Shown piece after piece: positions 21,266-32,446 of a stretch of DNA of 64,000 nucleotides. Origin of the DNA: Tilletia caries (lineage: Eukaryota > Basidiomycota > Exobasidiomycetes > Tilletiales > Tilletiaceae); contig JALUTQ010000045.1 in the NCBI GenBank assembly GCA_032718865.1, positions 186,001-250,000 of the forward strand, in the 5' to 3' direction. The position numbers were made by a program, and so were the translations under genes. Within the stretch, counting starts at the first letter, position 1, and each line of letters starts with the position of its first letter. Under the pieces are notes generated by a model. It worked only from the letters and a program-made list of their open reading frames with translations, was not told the DNA's origin and searched no databases.

Positions 21266-22921
21266 TCAGGCGCGAAAAAAAGAAAGACAATTCCTGCACA
21301 AACTCACCTCTCCAGCGCCGACCTCGTCACAGCATCGCTCAAACTCCTCCGTGTGCGAAACCTCCTCCCAGTGCTCATCTGCAAAATGCAACATCCCCAA
21401 CGACGAAAACAAAGATTGCGATCCCCCGTGCATTAGCAAACAAAATTCCGGAAGCCAATGCAAGGCGCTCCATAAGGGGAGAAGCAAGTCAAACCTACTC
21501 ACAAACATACCGCTTAATAGCCTCATGCAGCCCCGAATACACCGCCGTAGCAAGCAAGACCGGAAACGCAGACTGCGGCGACAACGTCTCCACAATATGC
21601 GCCTTCGCAAGCTCAGCAAGCCCGTGCTGGCCGTACCGGTGCGCAAGCTTGTAGGTCGCCAGCGCGGACGCGGGTGGCGCCCGCGCTGCTGGGTGTTCGT
21701 GCGGGTCGTTGTAGGGCGAGAAGCAGGAAGGGCGGATGCCGGAGGGGGGGAGGTGGGAGTTGGGGTGTTGGTGCGTGCTGGGACGGTGGAGGCCGTGGCC
21801 GTGGTCGTGGTCGTGGTTGTGGCGCTGGACCGGCGTCGTACTCGCCGTCGACGTACCCTGTCCAACATCAGCGTTCCCCCTCCCATCCGCGAACGTCTCG
21901 AGCACACGGAGCGAAGACACCGAGCCGGACCCGGACCCGGAGCTCAGCCGATGTCGTTGTTCCTGCTGCTGTTGCTGATGCTCAGAACGACTCGACGACA
22001 AAGCCGACCCACCAGAAGACGAGGACGAGGACGAAGAGGTAGACGAAGCGCCCTGCACCTGCACCTGCGCCTGCGCCTGCGCCTCATCCGTCATCTTCGG
22101 CGGGGGGTGCGAGCTCGAATAGACCGTGCCCGGATGACCGCGCCAGGAGCTCGTCGGACTCGAGGGCACGGTAGGCCTCGACGATGATGCTACAGCAGCA
22201 GCAGCAGCAGCAGGGGCAGACGCTTCCGAGGTAAAAGCTCGATCGACAGACGTAGCGTTCGAATCGGCCCTCCCATCATCCGCATGATGCCCTCGCAACC
22301 CCGCCCCCGGGCCCGAATCATGCACACCACCACCACCACCGCCAACTTCCTCCCCCAACAGCTCCGAAATCGTGCGCCACTCCCAATTCGGCATCGGCCT
22401 ATTCGAGCCCCTACCCCCCGCCGCTCTTGCCCTCCCCTCCTCCCCCTCTCCTCCACCACAAGAAAACGCCCTGTGCTCCTGCGCCTCCTCCTCCTCCTCA
22501 GCATTCCACACACTCCCCTGCTCAGCAGGGTCAGGGTACAGCCCCTCCGCACAGATCATCCACTCGTTATCCAACGCAGCACTCCGCACGTCCTCCCGCT
22601 CCGCAAACTCGATCTCTTCGAGGTAGAGGTACCGGATCAGCCAGTAGACCGTCGCCCATTCGGAGTCCGGGATGCGGAACGTCTTGAGCGCGCGGCAGGA
22701 TGCGTCCGCACCGTTGCCGCTGTTGAGATCATCGAGCTCGTCTTGCGCTTCCGCAAAGCCTCCGTCGATCATGTCAGCAAAGTACTGGCTCCGCGCGCGC
22801 AACACAGACGAATGCGCCCAGATAATCCGGTCCCGAACGACGACGGTAGCAGAAGACGTCGGACCCTGTTGCTGTTGCTGTTGCTGTGGGTCACCAGGGG
22901 GTAGGATCCCCGAGTCCTCCA

Positions 22922-22970
<49 letters not shown>

Positions 22971-25728
22971 TTCCGCCTCAGCCTGCAGGTCCAGCGGGAA
23001 GAAACTCCCAACAGGGAACGGAAGGACATAAGCCACCGACCTCGCCTCCACCTCATCCTCATCCCAAGGCCCAAAACCTCCTTCCCCATCATCACTCCCG
23101 CTCCCCTCCATCATCGCACCCGACCCCGTTCGACGAGGAGGAGGAGGAGGAGGAGCGACAGAAGGCCTCACAAGCAACCCGCGCTCCCGAACAATAATCC
23201 GCACATCCCCCGTCCGCGCACAATCCACAAGCCCCTCCAACGCGTCCAAAATCGTCTGCGACACGTAGTGCGCCGCGGGCACCTGGAACGGTGCCAGTCT
23301 CGGGAACGGCGCCAGCATCAGTCCCTGCTGTCCCTGAGCATCCGCCCCTCGGCCACTCCTCCTACCATCCCCACCAAAGGCAGTAAAGCCGGCCACTTCC
23401 CCATGAGTAGAACCAACCTCGGTCTCCGGCCCCACAATCCCCGGCCCACACCCAATCTGCACAGTAAGCTTAACAGCGTCCTGCGCCCTCACCTCCTCAT
23501 GCCCCTCCAGCAGCTCACTAAGCGTGGGCAAAGTGTGGCACTCGAAGAACTCGTGCTCGCGCCGGAAGACGAAGGAGTGGTGCGACTGCCAGAGCCAGGC
23601 TCCCGAGCGGCTTTGGAGGCGGGAGAGCGTTGTGCGCGCGGGTTGGAGGCCGAGCATGATCGTTGCTGGGATCAGGGCGTCGGAGGGGAGGTATTCGAGG
23701 GCGAGCGAGGCTGCGAAACGACCAGTGCCAGGGAAAAAGGGAGAGGATGCAATGTTCAGCAGAGGTTTCTTTGGGTGGGGGGACGTATTGAAGGAAGGGT
23801 CACTTATCCACCTTCGTCGACTCACTGAGGTAGACAGAGAGCACGGTGGTCACATCACGAGGAACGGTATCCTCAGCATTCCCATCCTCGCTGCGTACAT
23901 CCTGAGCATTCTGCGCCTCAGAGGGAGGAGAAGAAGCAGACGCGACGTTCTCCTCCAACGGCCGGTACTCCTCATCGGTGCTGGATCGGCTCCTCTGGGT
24001 GCGCACTGTTGAAGTGTGTGATTGGGGGAAAAAGGTAGTTAGCGAGTCTCATTCCAGGAGGGGTTTGGGCCCAACCTCTACGTACCAAGTTCCAGCTTCC
24101 ATTTGGGCAGCTGTTCACAGGAAAGGAAATGTTAAGGAAGAGGAACACAACTTTGATCAGCTCCCTTCCCGCGAGCCCCATTAAAAAAAAAAAAAATGAA
24201 AGAGACCCACCTTCGGATCCCCAAAGCAAGGCTGGGTAGTCCAAACGGGATTCCTACCGGCGCCCGCACTGACACTCCGCCCCTCATCTCCCGGCGGCAT
24301 CGTGCGCTCGACCTCATCGCGCAAGAGGGCAAGTTCGCCGATGACCCAGGAGAAACTGACAAGGGTGTCCTCGGCCATGGCTCCCCCCGCGATCGGACCT
24401 GCGTGGAGTGGATTCGGTGTTGCTGCTGAGGGAGGAGTTGGAGTTCCTCCTCCTCCTCCTCCTCCTCCTCCTCCGTTCGTCGGTGTGGTTGATGAGTTTG
24501 GGCCTGCTGAGGATGGCCGACGCCCACCGCCGACGCCGACGCCGAGGGAGAGCGCGGCTGAGCTCCTGAGCAACGCACTAGTCGAGCCCGTGCGGCCATG
24601 ATGAGCCGAGGGCCGCGCCGAGGAACCCGCTGACCCGCCCGAAGAGAGGAACGCGGCAGGCACTTCCAGGAGCGGCAAGAGTCCCGAAGTAGGATGGCGA
24701 TACCACGCCGGAAAGCCACTGGGAGGACTGGTTGTGCTGCCCGGCAGACCGCCAACCATAGCAGGGTTAAGCGCGGACCCCCCAATATTCAACGTGCGCG
24801 GAGTAGGCGAGCCTCGTGAGCCTGCTTGATGATGATGATGTTGTCCATTGGCAGCTGCCGCAGCGACAGCGGCTGCGGAGGGGAAGGACTGCTGGGGCGC
24901 GGTGTAGATCCCCGTGTGGTGCTGTGCGGAGGAGTGCATGCGTGGAGAGCCGGTGACGGAGTTGAAGCTGAGGGGTACGGGTACGCCCTGCATGAGACTG
25001 AGGGAACCATGTCCGATGCGGGAGGGCGTGTTGGTCCCGCCGTTGCCGTTGTTGTTGTTGTTATTATTATTATTATTCGCGGCAAGTTGCTGGAGTGCCT
25101 GACGATTATTATAGACAGCCCATGGGTTGAAAGCGGGTGCAGCTGAGGAGGTGTAGCGAGGGGTGATTGCGGCTGCGGCTGCGGCTGTTTGGGTGGTGCT
25201 TGGACCAGGCTGCGATCGACCGGTGAGGAAGGTGGCGGAGGAAGAGGCGGAGGAGGGTACGGGTGTGCTGATGTTTGCGCTGCTGAGTATGCGCGTTGAT
25301 GGGTTGTTGGTCGTGACCGGGGATGTAAGAGATGGGAAGCCGTAGAGGGAGGGAGTTGCGTTGGATGAGGATGAGGCTGGCTGCTGTGCGAGAGCCTGTG
25401 CTGCTGTGAGGAGTGCTGATGTAGAAGCTGGTATGGACTGTGCTGGCTGTGCTGTTGTTGTTGCGATGCGAGATCTTGCTGGGTATGGGGATGCTGATGC
25501 TGATGCTGATGTGGAGGAGGAGGTGCGCCTGTTGTTAGGGATTGCTGGGTAGCGTGTGGCTGGGAATGCGGTTGCTGCAGGAGGAGCACTGGCCAAGACA
25601 GCGACGGGGATCTGGGAGGGAGAGGCGACGGGAGTAGCAGGAGCAGGAGCAGGAGCAGGAGGCGGAGGTGTCCATGGTGCTGCTGTTCCTTCCCCCTCTG
25701 TCTGCTGGCTGTGCTGTGGTGCTGCCAT
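21266..25728 (-). CDS. MATH-BTB domain protein with long low-complexity regions
   Basis: Likely Cullin-3 substrate adaptor. Exons in transcript order: 25728-24211, 24110-24086, 24005-23826, 23710-21503, 21378-21266; 1347 aa. The first ~450 residues are Pro/Ser/Ala-, Asn- and Gly-rich. A MATH-like domain starts at SFSWVIGELALL and runs through PCFGDPKLPKWKLELV, VLSVYLTSLALEYLP and LWQSHHSFVFRREHEFF to VKLTVQIGCG. The BTB core follows: VVVRDRIIWAHSSVLRARS and YFADMIDGGF. A polyGln run (CAG repeats, 22921-22970) separates them. The C-terminus ATYKLAHRYGQHGLAELA is BACK-like. Using the GTGAGT donor at 21502 joins KRYV to YEHWEEV in phase. The final exon may have another intron near 21305. An upstream in-frame ATG at 25868 is possible but breaks on a stop. 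Confidence 0.8.
22921..22970 (-). repeat. CAG/CTG trinucleotide repeat coding polyGln
   Basis: About 16 consecutive Gln codons in the MATH-BTB gene, between the two domains. A shorter (CAG)7-like run lies 60 bp away at about 22865-22886. Length polymorphism between strains is likely. Confidence 0.9.
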
Positions 25729-25919
25729 GTCTTCACTCTACTCGCACTCGTCCTCGCACTTGTACCGAGTGCCGAGCTCATCGTCGCTGTCGTCGAGCTC
25801 ATCAAGGGAGCTGAAGGCGATAGGAGATCGGGGGTGGTCAATTCGTTGCGCAACGATTCATCACTCACTCACTCACTTTCTTCTTGACACCGACAACGAC
25901 AGCGACAGCGACGAGCTCG

Positions 25920-26954
25920 ATGGTATCGACGATGATGATGCGGGCAGTCATTCCACGCGCAAGCTGCGTCTCTACCCACTCCCTCCTCAACCCGCACCCG
26001 CACCGCTCCATCTCACACGTCGGCCTCGGTCTCCAGCTCACACCACACACACATCAGCAGATCACCACATCCACATCCTTCTCAGCACGCAGCCTTCGCT
26101 CCCAGATCCCACACCGCACTCTCTCCCTCCCACATCGCCGAGCCCTCTCCACAACAACACCACCACCACCCAGCCCAACAGCCAACAGCCAACACCACCA
26201 ACACCACCACGAAGACGGCCACATCCTCGCAACCTACAAAGGCCCCCTCTACAACACCTTCCGCCGTCTCAAACTCTTCTCCCTCAGCTCCCTCGTCTTC
26301 GCAGCCGCACTCACACCCTACCTCCTCCTCGGGCCCGCCGCGCTCGAAACCTTCGGACGCATCGCACTCGTCGTCACCGCCCTCAGCGCATCCTCCGCTT
26401 CTACCGCCTTGATTTCCTGGATTGGGAAACCGTATGTGGGCACCCTACACCTCGTCCGTGTTGATGGGAAGCACGCACGCACGCACGACCCACTCCCGCC
26501 TTCCGACACTCGCCTCGTAGCACATACCACCTCCTGGCGTCTCCAGCCACTCAAGACGACCATCTACCAACCATCGTACATCCGAGGCACCTCCCGTCCC
26601 TTTGCCCAATGGCAGCTCGCAGCAGCACCCTCACCACTCCTCATCTCCGATCCGTCTGAGTACTCTACCTCCAACAAGTCCAAACTGCGCTCCCTCATCG
26701 CAGAAACTCGCAAGACCAGCTCGGGCGACCTCGTAGGGCAGTACTGGGTCGAGTGGAGACCAGACGCTCTCTCCAGAGTGCCCACCGCCGTCAACACGGC
26801 AGCGGAAGAGCCGTCAGTTACACAACAAGAACCCACTGCCGACGCGCTCGGAGGCTGGCGCATGGAAGGCGTCTGCAAGATCGAAGGCAAGCCAGTCAGG
26901 CACTTCAACGTCCACGAAGAATTGCTCGACGACGACTGGAGAGTACTCGAATAG
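25920..26954 (+). CDS. Mitochondrial membrane protein, TMEM70/TMEM186-like
   Basis: Single-exon gene; ATG at 25920, or the ATG triplet run at 25932-25940. The N-terminus is Arg/Ser/His-rich without acidic residues for ~70 aa, as in a mitochondrial presequence. The core is a membrane hairpin: YKGPLYNTFRRLKLFSLSS leads into a first helix (LVFAAALTPYLLLGPAA), then a second (IALVVTALSASSASTALISWI) and GKPYVGTLHL. This basic-FS then two-helix pattern is that of the TMEM70/TMEM186/TMEM223 group, involved in respiratory-complex assembly. The C-terminal ~190 residues are soluble. It starts about 190 bp from the MATH-BTB start, so the two share a promoter region. The exact orthologue is not fixed. Confidence 0.65.
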   Translation: MVSTMMMRAVIPRASCVSTHSLLNPHPHRSISHVGLGLQLTPHTHQQITTSTSFSARSLRSQIPHRTLSLPHRRALSTTTPPPPSPTANSQHHQHHHEDGHILATYKGPLYNTFRRLKLFSLSSLVFAAALTPYLLLGPAALETFGRIALVVTALSASSASTALISWIGKPYVGTLHLVRVDGKHARTHDPLPPSDTRLVAHTTSWRLQPLKTTIYQPSYIRGTSRPFAQWQLAAAPSPLLISDPSEYSTSNKSKLRSLIAETRKTSSGDLVGQYWVEWRPDALSRVPTAVNTAAEEPSVTQQEPTADALGGWRMEGVCKIEGKPVRHFNVHEELLDDDWRVLE

Positions 26955-27178
26955 AACAACCTGCCCGCAATCCACAGTAATACAAAGCCAAGAGCCTCGA
27001 AAGAGATTCACACAGCTTGCAGGAAGGAGAAAGGAGAAAGGTCGATTGACTAACTGTTTTTGAATTGGGATTTAGAGATGCGAAAGAGAACGTCCAGGAC
27101 ATCGCATAGGAGAGGAGAGGGAGGAGTGGGAAGGTAGGCAGGAAGAGTCCTCTCAAGAAGGGGGGGGAGGGGTTGTGC

Positions 27179-28847
27179 TCACTCATACACATTGTACAAG
27201 TGCTCGACCACCTTCCAATCCACACACTCCCAATACTGCCTCAAATACTCCTCCTTCCCCCAAAGCCCATAATCGCCCAACCAAGCATGCTCATGCACAG
27301 AAACACACAAAAGCGGGAACAGCATCGCACCAGCATCGCTCTCGTACTCGTCCAAGCTCCTCCGCGTGATCGTCGAGCGCCGGAAGCCCTGCCCGTTCGG
27401 AGACGCAGCGCCGTAGCCGCCCTGGTTGGTCGAGGCTGCGGAGAAGGAACTGCTCTGGCTGACAAATTTGCCGAGCGTGCCCGCGAGGTCGTCTACGAGC
27501 CCTCCCCCTCCTCCTCCTCCTCGTCCCGAGTTGGATCCAGCTAGGGCACCACTCGAAGTCGAGAACGAACGCACGCCAACCCCACCTCCGACCGTGCCGC
27601 CCGGGTTACCCTTGGCAGCGGGGGACACCGACGATCCCGCCGCGGGCGGGACCACCTTGTTCGCGCTGTCCTTCGAGGAGCCGCCGCCGGCGGATGTCTT
27701 CTCTCCGATCGCGGCAGCGGGAGCAGTCGAGGACGCATTGACACCGCCTCCCATCGTCGCACCGACATTATCCCGCTGGACCGCAGAAACGCTCTGCCCG
27801 GCCGCAGGCGACACACCACCACCATTCACCTCCCCTGCTCCGCCAGTCTGCAGAACGACCTCCGCACTAGGATCCACAACCCAACTCGCATTCGCGCCCC
27901 CGCCACCCCTCTGCTCCCTACTCTGCAACAACAAGGTCCCCGCGCCATACGTACCCACCACCCCCAGTTTCCCATGCCCATCCCGGACGAGCCAGACCCA
28001 GCCGGAGGAGGCCATGCCCATCGCGGCGGCCGAGAACGCGGATTTGAGCGCGGGGAGCGATTGGTACGATGCGTAGAGCGCTTGTTGGAACGTCCGTTGG
28101 CCCGGGTAGACGGAGTGTTCGAGTTCCGGCTTGGGGGAGGGGCCGTCTGTGTTCTTGGGCATCTGCAACCATGAGACCTGAGGGCTGTTAGCCGTGATAT
28201 ACCCTTGGATGGGGAGGGAGGGAGGGAGAAGGGAGGAAACACGCACCAATCCGTTGATGAAGAAGCTGTTGTTCATCGCCTGCGACGCATAGTTAAACGC
28301 AAGCACCTGGGACCGCTTCTGAGCCAAAGCCATGACAGTCTCCGCAATAGAGGACATCTCCCACTCCGTCCCTACACCCAACACCAAAAAAAAAATATAA
28401 GAAAAAATCAGCGGGGGGGGGGGGGGTCCTGCAACAACAAGTCGCAGGGGTGTATTGTCAGAACTCACCCCGAACTTCATCATTTAATCGATCAAGTAAA
28501 CCAGCCTGGTACTCCCTTGCGACAGTCTGGAACGCCTTCGAACTCAGGAACGGCGCACACGCTTCCTCCTCCCCGAACCGCGCGGGGATGGGCGGGAGCG
28601 TATGCAGCGTGCGCTCACCCCTTCTTGTGCCTGTGCTTGTGCTTGTGCTTGAGGGTGCTGGTCTCCGGAGGGCGGCGGTGTGCAGGGGTTGTTGGTGCTG
28701 CTGACGCAGCGCACTGGCGGTGAGACTGCGTGCGTGGGTGGTTGAGCCCTCTGCTGCGAACGAGGATGCTGCGGCTGCAGAAGAACCAGCGACGGCGCGT
28801 GCGGCGCTCGTGCGCAGGCTCGATGCTGTCCGTGTCAAGCTGCTCAT
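27179..28847 (-). CDS. Mitochondrial small-subunit ribosomal protein, SOD-fold (mS42/mS43 type)
   Basis: Structural protein of the mitoribosome small subunit derived from Fe/Mn superoxide dismutase. Exons in transcript order: 28847-28469, 28371-28247, 28177-27179; 500 aa. After an Ala/Ser/Arg-rich presequence comes RTLHTLPPIPARFGEEE and LLDRLNDEVRG (N-terminal SOD helices). The C-terminal half reads SAFSAAAMGMASSGWVWLVRDG and ends HEHAWLGDYGLWGKEEYL...YWECVDWKVVEHLYNVYE, matching the SOD pattern but without the full metal-ligand set. Between these lies a ~200-residue Gly/Ser/Ala-rich insert (about residues 257-455), so the protein is much longer than usual for the family. Which of the two SOD-like subunits it is cannot be settled by eye. 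Confidence 0.8.
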
Positions 28848-28879
28848 CTTTCCTTTTGGTTCCTCCGGTGCTGGATGAT

Positions 28880-28901
28880 GGCTGGCTGGCTGGCTGGCTG
28901 A
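28880..28901. repeat. GGCT tetranucleotide repeat in 5' leader of the SOD-fold gene
   Basis: Five to six GGCT units about 35 bp upstream of the ATG at 28847. The same tetranucleotide sits directly before the NMD3 start (57091-57122). Confidence 0.8.
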
Positions 28902-29203
28902 TTCTGCTTTCTTCCAAGTTGCGAAGGCTTTCCCTTTCCATTTCTCGGCTCGATCCGGGCCGTGTCTTTGGTTGTGCGTCACGTGAGCAGATAGCGCTTA
29001 TGTCCGAGTGTGTCGGCTGTAAAATCCGAGTGGCCCACCTTCCCTCTGTCCCAGCATCGGCTGAACACCTCCGTCCTTACTTCCTCCTTGCGCTCTGACC
29101 TTGAAGTTCAGCGAGTTCCAGCGGTGGACAGGGACATCAGCTTGTGAGCTTCTCAGTTGTCTCCGTCTCTGCCTGTGCCACCGCTCATAGGGAAGAGAGT
29201 GTG

Positions 29204-29210
29204 TATAAAA
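29204..29210 (+). promoter_or_regulatory. TATA box of hemerythrin gene
   Basis: TATAAAA at 149 bp upstream of the ATG at 29353, in a GT-rich context. A CACGTGA E-box-like element lies further up at 28980-28986. Suggests an inducible gene. Confidence 0.55.
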
Positions 29211-29352
29211 GCAGCCCGAAGTGTGGTGTGCTGACCTTTCTAATTTTGCCACTCCCATCCTCAGCTTGACCTTCTCCCCAATTCTCCAACCCACCCTCAA
29301 GCTCATAGCTCTCCTCTCACTGTCCCAGATCCCCACGCAGTAGCACAGCAAA

Positions 29353-29961
29353 ATGCCCGTCGACCCATACGCCCGCCTGCTCAACATCATGCTCCCCTAC
29401 CACAACCGCTTCCGCCAAACCTACGCCACAATCCAAGCAACCCTGCACTCCCCGCACCCACAATCCCTCCCCCAACGCAGACTCGAGACCCTCCTACACC
29501 AAACCCTCAACCTGACCCACCACCTCGACGCACACCACCACATCGAGGAGAGCTTCATCTTCCCCGTCCTCGCGGTTCGGATGCCGCAGTTTGGTGCCGG
29601 GGATGCGGGGGATAAGGGCCATGTGGAGGAGCATAGGAGGATGCACGCCTCGCTTGAGACGCTTCGGACGTACGCCAGGTCCGTCGAGCGTCTGCTGAGC
29701 GGGTCCGCGGGCCGGAAAGCGGTGAACGACGGTGCTGGCCAAGTCCTCCCTTCTTCACAACAGGACAGCGACGACGACGAAGTGGAGAAACGAAAAGACT
29801 GGCCGACTGCGATCTTCGACAGCGCTCGATTCAAAGCACTCGTCGGTCAACTGGGCGCGACGCTTTTCCCCCATCTCGAGGCGGAGGAGACTTCGTTGCG
29901 ACCGGCGAATATCAAGGCGGCCGGGTTTACGCTGGCGGAGTTGGCCAGGATCGAAGTTTGA
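29353..29961 (+). CDS. Hemerythrin HHE cation-binding domain protein
   Basis: Single exon, 202 aa, complete. Non-heme di-iron four-helix protein, usually linked to oxygen, nitric oxide or iron handling. The iron ligands appear as His in LPYHNRFRQTY, the HLDAHHHIEESFIFP block on helix 2, HVEEHRRMH on helix 3 and HLEAEETSL on helix 4. Helices 3 and 4 are separated by an acidic linker (QQDSDDDEVEK). No signal peptide or membrane segment, so probably cytosolic. Preceded by a TATA box. The gene has no introns, unlike most neighbours. Confidence 0.88.
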   Translation: MPVDPYARLLNIMLPYHNRFRQTYATIQATLHSPHPQSLPQRRLETLLHQTLNLTHHLDAHHHIEESFIFPVLAVRMPQFGAGDAGDKGHVEEHRRMHASLETLRTYARSVERLLSGSAGRKAVNDGAGQVLPSSQQDSDDDEVEKRKDWPTAIFDSARFKALVGQLGATLFPHLEAEETSLRPANIKAAGFTLAELARIEV

Positions 29962-30515
29962 AAGATTACGAGGGCCTGTTCACCTTTCAGCTTGCCCCGG
30001 GTCGTGCAAAATTGGGGGTGTCTCTCTCGGACCGGTCCCAGAGGATTCCCCCTCATACCTCACGCACCCAGGGACAAGCGTTCCCGGTAAACCACGAAAA
30101 AGGAAAACGGTCTACACCGCAAGTGTCGCCCGAGTGATCTTGACCGGCCGGCAGAAAACAAGAGGCCGCCTTCGTTTCCAGGGCGCGACAAAGTTCGAGG
30201 GTTCTCCCTTGGAGCCTCTGCCCCAAGTTACCAATCGAAGGGAAGGTTTATCTAAACCCACCCTGCTACTCGGGGTCGGCCGTCGAGCGGAGCACAAGAA
30301 TCGAAGCGTCAGGAACGGGCCCAGCTGGAGATTTCATCGGAGAAGCCAGCGAACTACATACACATCATGTCCTTTGGGCGTTCATACAGCGTGCACAGCG
30401 CTTCATCTTTCGAGTTTGAAAGATTGAAGTGTGCGATTGGCGGGTTTGCCGGTAGCGTTATCTAAAGAGCCAAGAGGTGATGAGGCGATGGGGTCGAAGG
30501 TTTGGGGATAAACGT
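29962..30515. other. Intergenic region; 5' part of a segmental duplication
   Basis: No gene. About 30130-30420 resembles 37190-37510 upstream of the second copy of the unknown family. Shared blocks are of the type TCTTGAC-GGCCG, TTTCCAGG and GAAAGCCAGCGAAC, separated by indels. Confidence 0.5.
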
Positions 30516-31447
30516 TACAGTCGTTCCAGAAAGTTTTGACACCCCCAGGAAAAAAAAATTGGAGAACGCGCAACACAATTTTTCCTGGAAAATACGGCCC
30601 ATAGGTTCCATATGTGTAGCGGGCTTCCAGTTCCAGCACATCGAATCATCAATCGACACCACTACCATTTGTACAGCCTCGACCTTCCTCATACTTGAAT
30701 TGACCCTCTCCCCTCTTCCTTCTTATTCAGATCTGATAGGTAACGTCTCATAGGCAGATCTCCTGGACGTGCGCACTTGTACGCCCGAGTACAGTTCATG
30801 CTCCGATGCGCGTTCCTGCTGCTGTTCGTCGCTCACCTCTCTTGTACTGACCCATGCTTATATCTTCTCTTAGCTGACTCATCCTCTTCCTTAATCTCCA
30901 TTCTCTGACACATCCCCTGTTCTTTCTGTGTCTCTTTCCCTGACTACCGCAGTAACCCTTCTTCTGACCAACCAAACGCAGCTGTCGCCTATCTCACCTC
31001 TGCCTCGACGTCTCGTCCTCTAGCACGTCAGGTCCTTCTCCGTTCCGCTCACCCCTCTCCCTCCAAACTCTCGACTCTCTCAGCACCGTCCCCTGTCACT
31101 CTCTCCCCGCCCCTCGACGGTGTCTCTATCTATAATCATTTTTGGCACCCCGTCTTTTTCCCTCTCCCTTCTTCACAGTTTCACACGCCGTTCCGCCCGC
31201 TCTCTCTTCTTTCTTGCTTTCCTCTCTTTGGGTCTGGGAATCAATGTCGGCAGTTATTCCCATACATCATTCCTGTCTCTGAAGATTCGCCGCGCCATAA
31301 AGCAGCTCCTGCCTGCTGGCCAGTAATCCTTGCTCTTACACAGATCGCAATGAGATGTTTTTGTCCCGAAATTCCTCCACATATTTTTCTCTCCAGCGCT
31401 CCCACATTTTAATTTTGGCCGCGTCAAAACTTACTGGAACGACTGTA
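30516..31447. mobile_element. Non-autonomous Tc1/mariner-like element (MITE)
   Basis: The ends are inverted repeats of 25 bp with one mismatch: 30516-30540 starts TACAGTCGTTCCAGAAAG, and 31423-31447 is its reverse complement. TA at both outer ends fits the TA target site of Tc1/mariner elements. The 930 bp in between have no transposase frame. It lies inside the segmental duplication that precedes the gene at 31822 and is absent from the matching place near 37500. Confidence 0.65.
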
Positions 31448-31740
31448 GAGGCTCATTGATTCGTTCAGCCCCCGAAGCGTTGCTGGCAGCCGTCCTTCGA
31501 ATTCTCATTTACGCCCGCTGGCAGGCCCAGCTCAGCCATGGCTGTTTCTGTGCTGTCCACATCCACATCCAGATACATAAAAGGAGCCGCCTCGCTGTCC
31601 ATTTCTAATCTTGCCCTCTTCGCGCTACTCCACTTGACTGCTTTCTCCTCCTCGCCTTCTTCTCCAACAGCGGCTGGTCCCGCTACGTTCAATCACTTCC
31701 TCCTTTTTCACTCTCAGCAACCATCAACAGATAGCTGGCC
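31448..31740. other. Upstream region of unknown-family copy A
   Basis: Closely similar to 37540-37830. Shared blocks include CTGTGCTGTCCACAT, GGAGCCGCCTCGCTGTCCAT and CAGCGGCTGGTCCCGCTACG. It acts as promoter and leader of the gene at 31822. Confidence 0.6.
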
Positions 31741-31747
31741 TATATAC
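31741..31747 (+). promoter_or_regulatory. TATA box of unknown-family copy A
   Basis: TATATAC, 81 bp upstream of the ATG at 31822; conserved at 37831 in copy B. Confidence 0.55.
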
Positions 31748-31821
31748 GCACCCACCTTTCCCACTTTACGTTCCCCACAACCACTGCCCCCATCCGCTCA
31801 GGCAACCCAGCTCCCCCAGCC

Positions 31822-32446
31822 ATGCCCGCCATCTCGCACCTTGTCCACGACCTTCCCACGTTCACCTCTGCCCCGCACATCCCTCTCGTACTCGACGCTC
31901 GCCACCTCGTCGATTTAACAACCGTCGACAAGGCTGATGCGCGAACGATCCACCCGAAGTCGATCAGTGACCTCGTCTTCGTTCCATACCACGCGCGATC
32001 GGACGGTATCCACCCCGCTCCGCACACAGAGACAAGTCGGTCACTGACGAGTCAAGATGGAGATGGAGATGGAGATGGAGACACCGACCCTCTTTCCCGG
32101 CGAAGCATCTGGGACAAGTTCGTCAAGTTCTACGACAAAGTCTGGGACTCCGTTACGAACGACATCACTGAAAAAGTAAGTTTATTCAGGACCCTTTTCC
32201 CCGCCCCCCTTTGCTCCTCTCTCCATTTTAGGGAATGCCAAAAATGATCTGACCCCGCCCACCAACTTTCTTGTACCTCGAAACAAGATCGGTTATGCGG
32301 AGAGACGGCGGCGGTCTCTGCAGCCTCAACCTCCCCTCCTGATTCCACCCAACCCAGAGCATCATCCCGGTTGACTACACACGCGCTCTCCAACCTCCGT
32401 CTCTGGGCTCCTGGTCGCGAGGATCTTGTTCACAGTCTTCGTGCTA
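31822..32446 (+). CDS. Unknown duplicated family, copy A (truncated relative to copy B)
   Basis: Exon 1 (31822-32175) is nearly identical to exon 1 of the gene at 37911 for ~85 codons (MPAISHLVHDLPTFTS, HIPLVLDARHLVDLTTVDKA). It then diverges into a (GD)n run and IWDKFVKFYDKVWDSVTNDITEK before a GTAAGT donor. The copy-B exons 2 and 3 are not found. Joining in phase to the AG at about 32357 gives a short tail ending at the TAG at 32444-32446; another possible end exon is 32631-32822. No signal peptide, no known domain. Probably a diverged or decayed paralogue; the 3' structure is uncertain. Confidence 0.45.

Noticed and set aside
21189..22187. 332-codon plus-strand Arg-rich frame
   Set aside because: Antisense to the MATH-BTB coding exon; Arg/Val runs reflect the reverse of His/Ser/Thr codons.
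24789..25868. 359-codon minus-strand frame rich in Pro, Ser, His
   Set aside because: Overlaps the MATH-BTB N-terminus in another frame; the composition follows from the Ala/Pro/Ser-rich true frame.
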